From positions 1 through 64,000 of the forward strand of contig PWLA01000262.1 of NCBI GenBank assembly GCA_003559555.1: a DNA stretch of 64,000 nt. The letters are read 5' to 3'. Positions within the stretch are counted from its first letter, which is position 1. The number at the start of each line of letters is the position of its first letter. The DNA is from Gemmatimonadota bacterium. Lineage in GTDB: Bacteria; Gemmatimonadota; Gemmatimonadetes; Longimicrobiales; Gaopeijiaceae. A program made the position numbers and the translations under genes. The notes below the pieces were generated by a model. That model worked only from the letters and a program-made list of their open reading frames with translations, was not told where the DNA came from and did no database searches. Shown here piece by piece: positions 57,074 to 64,000 of the stretch.

Positions 57074-58890
57074 CGGTCGCCTTCTCCCCGGGAATCGGCG
57101 GCGGGATCGGTACCGTTGTCCGACTCACCGGTGACGGGATTGGCCGACGCCGCAGGAATGGGGCTTCCGGCCCGGGCAAAGAGGTCGGCCCGATCCTCAA
57201 CGCCTGCCAGGAGCTCCATGGATCTCCGTACGAGGGCGTCGTCGGGCGCCTGCCGGAGGAATCGACCCCGTTCCCCCCCGGCCTGTCCGGCGATCTCGCC
57301 CCCCAGCTGCCGAAGGAGGAAGCGGCGGGCGCCGGAGGCCGTCTCCGTCTCCACCTCGAGGCCCTTCTCGGCCAGACGCTCCAGGAGCCGGTCCAGCTCG
57401 TCATCCCGAAGCGCGAAGTCCTCGGGATCCACCTCGTGCTCCTGAAGGAAGCTCACGGCGTGGTTGAAGATGGCCGTGTTCACCTGTCCCGCCCTGCGGA
57501 AGAGGGACTGGACGGCCAGTTGCTCGTCGGTGGCCAGGGTATCGGGAAGCACCAGGAGATCCGGCACGATGCCTCCACCCCCGTAGAGAGTGCGGCCTGC
57601 ATAGGAGGTCACCACGGGCCGACCGGTGGTGTCCGGCACCTGGACGAACTGGCCGTCCACCGTCAGGATCGACCGCCGATCGGTGGAAGGCTCGGCGTCG
57701 TCCCGGGGTGACTCGTCCGTCTCCGGGAGCTCCTGGGGCTCCATCTCCGCATCCGGGTCAGCCTCGGGCTGCGGCTGGAGCTCCGGATGGCCCTCCGGAA
57801 GCTCGGCCACCGTGGCCTCACCCTCCCGGGGGCTCTCGATGGATCGACCCCGGGGAGTGTACCAGCGGGCGGTGGTCAGCTTCAGGACGTTCCCGCCGGT
57901 GAGGGAGAAGAGGCTCTGGACCGAGCCCTTTCCAAAGCTGGGCATCCCCACCACCACGGCCCGATCATGGTCCTGGAGGGCGCCGGCCACGATCTCCGAG
58001 GCCGACGCGCTCCCCCGGTCCAGGAGGACCACCAGGGGAAGGTCCTGGAAACGGTCCGGAGACGAGGCCGTCAGCCTCGTGTTCTGCTCCCGGGCCTGCC
58101 CCCGGGTCTCGGCCACCACGTCGCCCTGGTCCAGGAAGAGATCGGCCACCTGGATCCCCTGATCCAGCACGCCTCCGGGATTCCCCCGGAGGTCCAGGAT
58201 CAGCGAGGTGGCCCCCTCACCCACCAGGGAGTCGGCCGCCGCTCGGAGCTCTCCGGTTGAGGTCTCGCTGAAGAGGCGGAGGGGGAGGTATCCCACACCG
58301 TCGTCCAGGAGGGCCGCAAAGGGAACCGACCGGATCTGGATCTGCTCCCGGGTGAGGGTGAAATCGATGGGCTCAGCCACCCCGGCACGCCGAATCCTCA
58401 CCTCGGTCTCGGCGCCGGGCCGTCCCCGGAGGACCTGCACCGCCTGCTGGGAGGACCACCCCCGGGTCGACTCTCCTTCCACCTCGATGATCTCGTCGCC
58501 GGCCCGGATACCGGCCCGGGCCCCCGGTCCCTCCGGAAGGGGGCTCACCACCGTGATGTAGTCGTCGCGATCCACGATCTCGAGGCCCACCCCGCCGTAA
58601 TCTCCCTCGGTCTGGATGCGGAAGTTCTCGTAGGCGTCCCTCGAGAGCAGGGAGGTGTTGGGATCTCCCAACCCGCGGATCATCCCCTCGATGGCCGACT
58701 GGTAGAGGGCCTCCCGCTCCACCGGATCCACGAACCGGTCGGCGATGTGGTCCGCCACCTCCTGGAGGAGGCGAGTCTGAACGTAGACGTTCTGGTCCTG
58801 GGCCACACCCTGCTGGAGGAACCAGCCCCCGATGAGGAGGGCGAGCACCAGGATGATCCCCGGTCCCAGAACCGAACGCGAAGGTTGCAT
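57070..58890 (-). CDS. ctpA: C-terminal processing peptidase, S41 family
   Basis: The 606-residue periplasmic protease has one N-terminal hydrophobic helix (about 8-28, signal anchor), a PDZ domain (about 95-175, 'GGVGLEIVDRDDYITVVSPL') and the catalytic domain with 'LILDLRGNPGGVLDQGI', the Ser in 'LDRGSASASEIVAGALQDH' and the Lys in 'GMPSFGKGSVQ'. A long C-terminal part (410-606) with acidic tracts and a Gly/Asp-rich tail is unusual. It lies 55 bases downstream of tmk, with four TGGA tetranucleotides in between. Confidence 0.93.
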   Translation of the reverse strand: MQPSRSVLGPGIILVLALLIGGWFLQQGVAQDQNVYVQTRLLQEVADHIADRFVDPVEREALYQSAIEGMIRGLGDPNTSLLSRDAYENFRIQTEGDYGGVGLEIVDRDDYITVVSPLPEGPGARAGIRAGDEIIEVEGESTRGWSSQQAVQVLRGRPGAETEVRIRRAGVAEPIDFTLTREQIQIRSVPFAALLDDGVGYLPLRLFSETSTGELRAAADSLVGEGATSLILDLRGNPGGVLDQGIQVADLFLDQGDVVAETRGQAREQNTRLTASSPDRFQDLPLVVLLDRGSASASEIVAGALQDHDRAVVVGMPSFGKGSVQSLFSLTGGNVLKLTTARWYTPRGRSIESPREGEATVAELPEGHPELQPQPEADPDAEMEPQELPETDESPRDDAEPSTDRRSILTVDGQFVQVPDTTGRPVVTSYAGRTLYGGGGIVPDLLVLPDTLATDEQLAVQSLFRRAGQVNTAIFNHAVSFLQEHEVDPEDFALRDDELDRLLERLAEKGLEVETETASGARRFLLRQLGGEIAGQAGGERGRFLRQAPDDALVRRSMELLAGVEDRADLFARAGSPIPAASANPVTGESDNGTDPAADSRGEGDR

Positions 58891-58945
58891 GAATGAGGCG
58901 GTGGGTGGATGGATGGATGGACCTGCCGATGCGCGGGTCCCGTCT

Positions 58946-59617
58946 TCAACCCTCCGGCGGGCCGAAGGGTTCCGGGAAACGGCGGCGCAGAATCTGCCGG
59001 ATCACCAGGTGGAGCTCCATGGCTTCGCCCCGGGCCGGCACCACGTGCGCCACCGGGTCCGCGGCGGCCAGCTTCCGGTACCCCTCACGGATCCGGGCCA
59101 TGAAGTCCTCCCCCTCTTCCTCGATCCGGTCTGCTACCTTCCCGCCCTCCCGTTGGCGCCGAACGCCCTCGTCGGGAGGCACGTCCAGGACCAGCACCAG
59201 GTCGGGCTCGATCCCGCCGGTGGCGAACCGGTTCAGCTCCCGGGTCCGCTCCAATCCCAGGCCCCGGCCGATCCCCTGGTACACGAAGGTGGAGTACTCG
59301 AAGCGATCGGCGACCATCCCCTCGCCTCGGTCCAGCGCCGGCTGGACCACTCCCTGGACGAAGGCGGCCCGGGCGGCCAGCATCAGGAGGAGTTCGGTCT
59401 GGGCCGGCATCTCCAGGTCCCGCTCCTCCAACAGGAGTCCCCGGATGGCCTCTCCCACCGGGGTGCCGCCGGGCTCCCGGCCCAGCCGGTGAGGCATCCC
59501 CAGGCCATTCAGCCAATCGGCCAGGAGGGCCGCCTGGGTGGTCTTCCCCGACCCTTCGCCGCCCTCCAGGACAATGAAGAGCCCCCGTTCCGGCGTCGCC
59601 TCGGGCTCGGCACTCAC
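58946..59617 (-). CDS. tmk: Thymidylate kinase
   Basis: Tmk makes dTDP from dTMP. The 223-residue protein has the P-loop 'VLEGGEGSGKTTQA' (about 16-29), 'REPGGTPVGEAIR' and the DR motif 'VADRFEYSTFVYQG'. The start is GTG 59617 with GGGAG about ten bases upstream. Its gene follows ino1 by 40 bases. Confidence 0.95.
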   Translation of the reverse strand: MSAEPEATPERGLFIVLEGGEGSGKTTQAALLADWLNGLGMPHRLGREPGGTPVGEAIRGLLLEERDLEMPAQTELLLMLAARAAFVQGVVQPALDRGEGMVADRFEYSTFVYQGIGRGLGLERTRELNRFATGGIEPDLVLVLDVPPDEGVRRQREGGKVADRIEEEGEDFMARIREGYRKLAAADPVAHVVPARGEAMELHLVIRQILRRRFPEPFGPPEG

Positions 59618-59657
59618 CGGCAGGCTCCCGCCGCCCTCGGTCCGTCGATGGCTCCAC

Positions 59658-60971
59658 TCACTCGTAGTATTCCAGGCCCAGGTGGGTCAGCGGCTCCTCC
59701 CCGCCCAGGTAGCGCAGGGTGTTCTTCAACTTTCGGTGCTGGATGAAGAGGTCGTGCTCGGGATAGAGGCCGGGAGCGGTCTGGGGGCTCTTGAAGTAGA
59801 AGGAGAGCCACTCCTGGATGCCGCCCCATCCGGCGCGTCCGGCCAGGTCCAGGAAGAGGGCCAGGTCCAGGACGATGGGCGCCGCCAGGATGGAATCCCG
59901 GCAGAGGAAGTCCACCTTCACCTGCATCTTGTAGCCCATCCACCCCACGATGTCGATGTTGTCCCAACCCTCCTTGTTGTCGCCCCGGGGCGGATAGTAG
60001 TTGATCCGCACCTTGTGGTAGAGCTGACCGTACAACTCGGGATACATGTCGGGCTGGAGGATGTGCTCCAGGACGCTGAGCTTGGACTCCTCCTTGGTCT
60101 TGAACGAGTCCGGGTCGTCCAGGACGGCCCCGTCCCGATTCCCCAGGATATTGGTGGAGAACCAGCCGTCGATCCCCAACATCCGGGCCTTGAAGCCCGG
60201 GGCCAGGATGGTCTTCATGAGGGTCTGGCCGGTCTTGAAGTCCTTCCCGGCCAGGGGAACACCCCGCTCATCGGCAGCCTGCTCCAGCGCCGGCACGTCG
60301 GCCGAGAGGTTCGGCGCACCGTTGGCGTAGGGCACCCCCTCCATGATGGCGGCGTAGGCGTAGATCATGCTTGGTGCAATGGCCGGATCGTCGGCCTTCA
60401 TGGCGGCCTCGAAGCTCTCCAGCGTCTCGTGGGCCGATCCGACGCGGAGGAAGATCTCGGTGGAGCCGCACCAGATCATCACCAGTCGGTCGCAGTCATT
60501 CTCGTCCCTGAAACGGCGGATATCGTCCCGAAGCTGCTGGGCCAGCTCGAACTTGTTGGCCCCGGACTTCACGTTGGGTCCATCCAGCCGGCGTACGTAC
60601 TCCTTGTCGAAGACCGCCGGCATGGGCTTCACCGACCGGAGGAAATCCTCCATGGCGTCCAGGTGATGGCGCTCCAGGACGCCCGCCTCCAGGGCGCTCT
60701 CGTATCCGTCGTCGGGGATGGGGTCCCAGGCCCCGAAGACCAGGTCGTCCAGCTCGCTCAGCGGAAGGAAGTCCTTGATGAGGGGAGTCCGACCTTCGGT
60801 GCGCTTGCCCAGCCGGATCGTGTTGAGCTGGGTCAGTGACCCGATGGGTCGGGCGATTCCTCGCCGTGCCGCTTCCACTCCTGCCACCACCGTGGTGCCC
60901 ACCGCGCCGAATCCGGGCAGGAGAACGCCGAGGCGTCCCTCCGCCGGACGAATGTCCGGTTGATCGCTCAC
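59658..60971 (-). CDS. ino1: Inositol-3-phosphate synthase (MIPS)
   Basis: MIPS makes L-myo-inositol-3-phosphate from glucose-6-phosphate with NAD. The 437-residue protein has the NAD site 'LGVLLPGFGAVGTTVVAGVEA' in the first 35 residues, 'DDPAIAPSMIYAYAAIMEG', 'PLAGKDFKTGQTLMKTILAP' and 'FLCRDSILAAPIVLDLALF', hallmarks of the longer MIPS group. The start GTG 60971 overlaps the CDP-alcohol transferase stop (GTGA). The pairing points to inositol lipid synthesis. Confidence 0.93.
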   Translation of the reverse strand: MSDQPDIRPAEGRLGVLLPGFGAVGTTVVAGVEAARRGIARPIGSLTQLNTIRLGKRTEGRTPLIKDFLPLSELDDLVFGAWDPIPDDGYESALEAGVLERHHLDAMEDFLRSVKPMPAVFDKEYVRRLDGPNVKSGANKFELAQQLRDDIRRFRDENDCDRLVMIWCGSTEIFLRVGSAHETLESFEAAMKADDPAIAPSMIYAYAAIMEGVPYANGAPNLSADVPALEQAADERGVPLAGKDFKTGQTLMKTILAPGFKARMLGIDGWFSTNILGNRDGAVLDDPDSFKTKEESKLSVLEHILQPDMYPELYGQLYHKVRINYYPPRGDNKEGWDNIDIVGWMGYKMQVKVDFLCRDSILAAPIVLDLALFLDLAGRAGWGGIQEWLSFYFKSPQTAPGLYPEHDLFIQHRKLKNTLRYLGGEEPLTHLGLEYYE

Positions 60972-61639
60972 TTGAGCTTCTCCGTTGGTTGAACTGGGTT
61001 CGAGGCGTTCCCGTCATCGAGGGGAACGCCCGCTGCATGTTGGTAGACCCACACCATCCGCTGCCCGGCGGTGAGGATCGAGGTGACAGCCAGGATGATG
61101 ATGATGATCTTCAGGATCAAGCCGTCCCACATGAGCCCGAAGAACAGGGACCCCACACCCAGGAGTACCACCCGCTCGGCCCGCTGCATGAAGCCCACGT
61201 CGCAATCCAGCCCCAGAGCCTCGGCCCGGGAGCGGGTGTAGCTCACCATGAGCGATCCCCCCATGGCCAGAAAGATGACGTAGACCATCCAGACGTCGGC
61301 CAGCTCCGCCCCGTACTGGTTGTAGAGCGAGAGGAGACCGATGAAGACCACGATCTCGCTGAGCCGATCCATGGTGGAGTCGTAGAAGGCCCCGAACTTG
61401 GACGCCAACCCGCTCTCCCGGGCCACCCGTCCGTCGAAGATGTCCAGGACACCCCCCACCAGAATCAGGAGGCCGGCCCACCGGACCCGGTCCAGGTGGT
61501 ACAGATAGCCGGCCCCCACCGTCGACAGGAAGCCGATGGTGGAGATGGTGTTGGGGTGCACGCCCCAACGGACCAGAGCCCGGGTCACCGGATCGATGAT
61601 CCGGTAGACCGGGTCCCGGAAGACCTTGAGCGAAGGCAT
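60968..61639 (-). CDS. CDP-alcohol phosphatidyltransferase, probable phosphatidylinositol-phosphate synthase
   Basis: The 223-residue membrane protein has the full CDP-alcohol motif: Asp66, Asp69-Gly70, Ala73-Arg74, Gly83, Asp87 and Asp91, and five or six hydrophobic segments. The family joins CDP-diacylglycerol to an alcohol phosphate. Overlap with ino1 makes inositol-phosphate the likely acceptor, so the product would be phosphatidylinositol phosphate. It could instead be PgsA-like; the sequence alone does not decide. ATG 61639. Confidence 0.85.
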   Translation of the reverse strand: MPSLKVFRDPVYRIIDPVTRALVRWGVHPNTISTIGFLSTVGAGYLYHLDRVRWAGLLILVGGVLDIFDGRVARESGLASKFGAFYDSTMDRLSEIVVFIGLLSLYNQYGAELADVWMVYVIFLAMGGSLMVSYTRSRAEALGLDCDVGFMQRAERVVLLGVGSLFFGLMWDGLILKIIIIILAVTSILTAGQRMVWVYQHAAGVPLDDGNASNPVQPTEKLK

Positions 61640-61654
61640 AGCCGAACTCCGGGA

Positions 61655-62035
61655 TCAGGACGGCATGATGATCCGACCCTCGGCGCCCTCCTGGATTCCC
61701 TTCGAAATCGTCTCGTTCACCTTCTGCAAGAGCTTGTCGAAGTTGGACTGAGCCGCCACGAGCCTCTGGTATTCGGGCCGTCGCTGCAGGTCCCGGGCCA
61801 GCTCCTCGTAGCGCTCCTTCTTCTCCTCCGGCGGTTCCTTTCCGCTTCGGAGTTGGGTGACCATCTCCGATTCGAGCTTCTCCAGCTCGGTCCGGAGGGC
61901 GGCCAGGTCTCCCTCGTCGTCCACCGCCTCGGCGGCCCGCTTGAGGGCCTGGTACTCGTCGGTGCGGCCCAGCGCCTGTCCCAGGTCTTCGGCCATTCCC
62001 ATGATCTTCTTCATCCGTCCGTCCCATCTGGTCAT
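61655..62035 (-). CDS. YlbF-family helical protein
   Basis: The 126-residue protein is helical and resembles the YlbF/YmcA (RicF/RicA) family: 'MAEDLGQALGRTDEYQALK' (about 14-32) and 'EYQRLVAAQSNFDKLLQKVNE'. In Bacillus such proteins bind RNase Y and steer RNA processing; here no cognate partner is present. A start at ATG 62014 (MKKIMG) after GGACGG is as likely as 62035. It lies 15 bases upstream of the CDP-alcohol transferase. Confidence 0.78.
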   Translation of the reverse strand: MTRWDGRMKKIMGMAEDLGQALGRTDEYQALKRAAEAVDDEGDLAALRTELEKLESEMVTQLRSGKEPPEEKKERYEELARDLQRRPEYQRLVAAQSNFDKLLQKVNETISKGIQEGAEGRIIMPS

Positions 62036-62127
62036 TCAAGAGTGCGCCCCGCGGGTCGATCCCGCAGACGTGCCACGAACCGCTTGTCGTTTTGCCGTTC
62101 CCGCTTGTCGTTCCCGCCGGGTGGGCG

Positions 62128-63057
62128 TCAATCCATCCGGGTCGCGGTGACGATCCGGTCCCGGCGGGACAGGTCCCGAAGAACCACCGGCGCGCCCAGC
62201 TCCGCTTCATCCCGAATCGCTCCGGCCACCTCTTCGGCCTGCCCCGCACCTACCTCCAACGCCAGGAGGCCTCCCGGCTGGAGGGTGCCGGGCGCCTCCC
62301 GTATCAACCTCCGCAGGATCTCCAGCCCTCCGCCGGCAGCCACCAGGGCCTCCTCCGGCTCCCACACCCGCACCTCGGGGGCAAGCTCGCCGTACTCCCC
62401 AGGTGAAACATAGGGGGGATTGGAGACCACCACATCGAACCGTTCCCCCGGTTCCAGGGCAGCCAGGAGATCGCCCTGTCGCAGCTCCACCACCTCACGA
62501 ACCGACTCGTCCAACCGCTCCCGGTTGGCCCGGGCCACCACCAGGGCCTCGGCCGACCGGTCGATCCCCACCACCCGGCCAAACGGACCCTCCCGGGCCA
62601 GGGAGAGGGCGATGGCTCCGCTGCCCGTTCCCACGTCCACCGCCGAGAGCCCTTCCCTGCCCCATTCTCGTACCCGGGCCAGGACCGCTTCCACCAGTTC
62701 CTCGGTCTCGGGCCGGGGGATGAGAACCCGCGGGTCCACCTCCAGCTCCAGCTCCCGGAAGTGGGCCCTGCCCAGGATGTACTGGAGCGGCTTCCGGCCC
62801 GCTCGCTCCAGGAGGAGGGGCTTGAAACGTCCCAGCTCGTCCGGGGTCACGGGCCGCTCGAACTGGAGGTACAGCTCCAGACGGGTGGTGTCCAGGACGT
62901 GGGCCAGCAGGTGTTCCACGTCGAGCCGGCCGTCGTCGACCCCCTTCTCCCCCAGGTACTGGGTGCTCCACCGCAGGAGCCGCAGCACCGTCCACGGCGA
63001 CCCGGCGGGAGGCGGGCTCACCGGATCGTGGAAGGCCGGGCGCGGAGTGGAGGTCAT
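62128..63057 (-). CDS. prmC: Peptide chain release factor N5-glutamine methyltransferase
   Basis: PrmC (HemK) methylates the GGQ glutamine of release factors. The 309-residue protein has a helical N-terminal domain (about 20-105, '[21 protein letters not shown]'), '[14 protein letters not shown]', the SAM motif '[16 protein letters not shown]' and the catalytic '[13 protein letters not shown]'. Its ATG overlaps the prfA stop (ATGA), the standard prfA-prmC pair. After its stop is a 92-base gap with a 12-base direct repeat (62080 and 62101). Confidence 0.96.
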   Translation of the reverse strand: MTSTPRPAFHDPVSPPPAGSPWTVLRLLRWSTQYLGEKGVDDGRLDVEHLLAHVLDTTRLELYLQFERPVTPDELGRFKPLLLERAGRKPLQYILGRAHFRELELEVDPRVLIPRPETEELVEAVLARVREWGREGLSAVDVGTGSGAIALSLAREGPFGRVVGIDRSAEALVVARANRERLDESVREVVELRQGDLLAALEPGERFDVVVSNPPYVSPGEYGELAPEVRVWEPEEALVAAGGGLEILRRLIREAPGTLQPGGLLALEVGAGQAEEVAGAIRDEAELGAPVVLRDLSRRDRIVTATRMD

Positions 63058-64000
63058 CCGTCCTCCTGGAGGCGTTCCTCCTCGGCCGCCAGACGAAGAC
63101 CATCCAGGAGCTCGTCGAGCCCCCCATCCAGCGTCTCATCCAGGCGGTGGAGGGTGAGCCCGATCCGGTGGTCCGTCACGCGGTTCTGGGGGAAGTTGTA
63201 GGTGCGGATCTTGGCGGAGCGGTCGCCGGTGCCCACCTGCGCCTTCCGGTCCCGGGCCCGCTCGGCCTCCTGCTCGGCCACCTTCCGGTCCAGGAGTCGG
63301 GAGCGCAGGACCCGCATGGCTTTTGCCTTGTTCTTGTGTTGAGATTTCTCGTCCTGACAGGTCACCACGAGTCCGGACGGGACATGGGTGATGCGGACCG
63401 CCGAGTCGGTGGTGTTCACCGATTGTCCCCCGGGGCCGGACGACCGAAAGACGTCGATCCGGAGATCGCCGGGATCCAGTTGCACGTCCACCTCTTCGGC
63501 CTCGGGGAGGACCGCCACCGTGGCAGCCGAAGTGTGGATCCGCCCCCCGGACTCTGTCTCGGGAACCCTCTGTACCCGGTGCACGCCGGACTCGTAACGC
63601 AGAGTCCCGTAGGCCTCGGCCCCCCGCACCACGAAGACGGCTTCGCGAACGGCGCCGGGGATTCCCTCGGAGACGTCCAGGAGCTCCACGGCCCACCCCT
63701 GGCGCTCGGCGAATCGGCGGTACATGCGGAGGAGGTCGGCGGCGAAGAGGCCGGCCTCGTCGCCCCCGGTACCGGCGCGAATCTCCACCACCGCCGGACG
63801 ATCGTGAAGGGGATCTTTGGGCACCAGGAGTCGCCGGGCTCGTTGGGCCAGGCGCCCGATCCGGTCCTCCAGCTCATGGACCTCGGCCCGGGCCAGCTCC
63901 CGGATCTCCTCGTCGTCGGCGTCCCGGGCAAGCTCCCGGGCGCCCTCCAGCTCCGTGCGAAGGGTCCTCAGCTCCCGGGCCGTTTCCACCACCGGCTCCA
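63054..64000 (-). CDS. prfA: Peptide chain release factor 1 (N-terminus cut by window edge)
   Basis: RF1 ends translation at UAA and UAG. About 315 C-terminal residues are visible; the frame is open to the window edge and some 45 N-terminal residues are missing. The stop-codon tripeptide region reads '[15 protein letters not shown]' (PET where many have PAT) and the catalytic '[18 protein letters not shown]' has GGQ. PrmC, encoded just downstream, should methylate that Gln. Confidence 0.95.
   Translation of the reverse strand, partial: EPVVETARELRTLRTELEGARELARDADDEEIRELARAEVHELEDRIGRLAQRARRLLVPKDPLHDRPAVVEIRAGTGGDEAGLFAADLLRMYRRFAERQGWAVELLDVSEGIPGAVREAVFVVRGAEAYGTLRYESGVHRVQRVPETESGGRIHTSAATVAVLPEAEEVDVQLDPGDLRIDVFRSSGPGGQSVNTTDSAVRITHVPSGLVVTCQDEKSQHKNKAKAMRVLRSRLLDRKVAEQEAERARDRKAQVGTGDRSAKIRTYNFPQNRVTDHRIGLTLHRLDETLDGGLDELLDGLRLAAEEERLQEDG

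Noticed and set aside
58906-58921. Four TGGA tetranucleotides between tmk and ctpA
   Set aside because: Too short to call a phase-variable repeat, and it lies outside both genes.
62080-62112. 12-base direct repeat (CCGCTTGTCGTT twice) after prmC
   Set aside because: Two copies only, 21 bases apart, with no further structure; not enough for an operator or attachment site.

Overview
The window is a compact, GC-rich bacterial chromosome segment. I support 61 protein-coding genes, one tRNA and a few regulatory sites; one further 48-codon ORF is only tentative. All but one of the genes lie on the minus strand, so operons read from high to low coordinates. Many neighbours overlap by four bases (ATGA, GTGA or TTGA junctions), which implies long, translationally coupled transcripts. 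The gene set (TonB/ExbB/two ExbD, long MIPS with a CDP-alcohol phosphotransferase, DivIVA, CdaA, Rex, RsbV/W/U, MutS2, DUF4388-TPR) fits a Gram-negative, heterotrophic bacterium. My best guess is Gemmatimonadota; this is an inference from gene content, not a placement.

Layout, low to high coordinates. 1-3.3 kb: a DUF4388/TPR protein (cut by the left edge) and an unusual protein with two DnaA-type AAA+ modules, the second apparently dead. 3.4-9 kb: rluD, ileS, divIVA, yggS. 9-11.6 kb: a TonB/ExbD/ExbD/ExbB operon with its own promoter and a strong terminator. 11.8-19.2 kb: cdaA, folP, ftsH, hpt, tilS, a glycerophosphodiesterase and an unknown acidic protein. 19.1-24.5 kb: a CAU tRNA with terminator, ftsB, eno, an acyltransferase, thiL, nnr and a zinc-ribbon protein. 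24.6-31 kb: a Minf_1886 protein, glyA, leucine dehydrogenase and an acyl-CoA dehydrogenase / 3-hydroxyacyl-CoA dehydrogenase / thiolase operon. 31.2-38.3 kb: metallo-hydrolase, DEDDh exonuclease, rex with a perfect Rex operator at its own promoter, rsmA, an RsbU/RsbW/RsbV partner-switching module, and pta. 38.3-47.2 kb: coaD, rsmD, recJ, a coiled-coil zinc-ribbon protein, dnaG, mutS2, yqeY, hinT. 47.3-47.8 kb: the only plus-strand gene, behind two 12-bp palindromes. 47.8-54.4 kb: prmA, dnaJ, hrcA, a HemW-like protein without its radical-SAM cysteines, dprA, obg. 54.5-64 kb: an asparaginase II/carboxymuconolactone-decarboxylase-like fusion, a TauE/SafE permease, a C-terminal processing protease, tmk, an inositol-phospholipid gene pair, ylbF, prmC and prfA (cut by the right edge).

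Most of the window is housekeeping. The points that deserve attention are the tandem DnaA-like protein with its DUF4388 neighbour, the HemW-like protein lacking cysteines, the asparaginase fusion, the lone plus-strand gene with paired palindromes, and the Rex operator. There is no gene-free stretch longer than 300 bases; the longest is 11481-11759, which carries the exbB promoter. I saw no CRISPR array, insertion sequence, prophage or rRNA.
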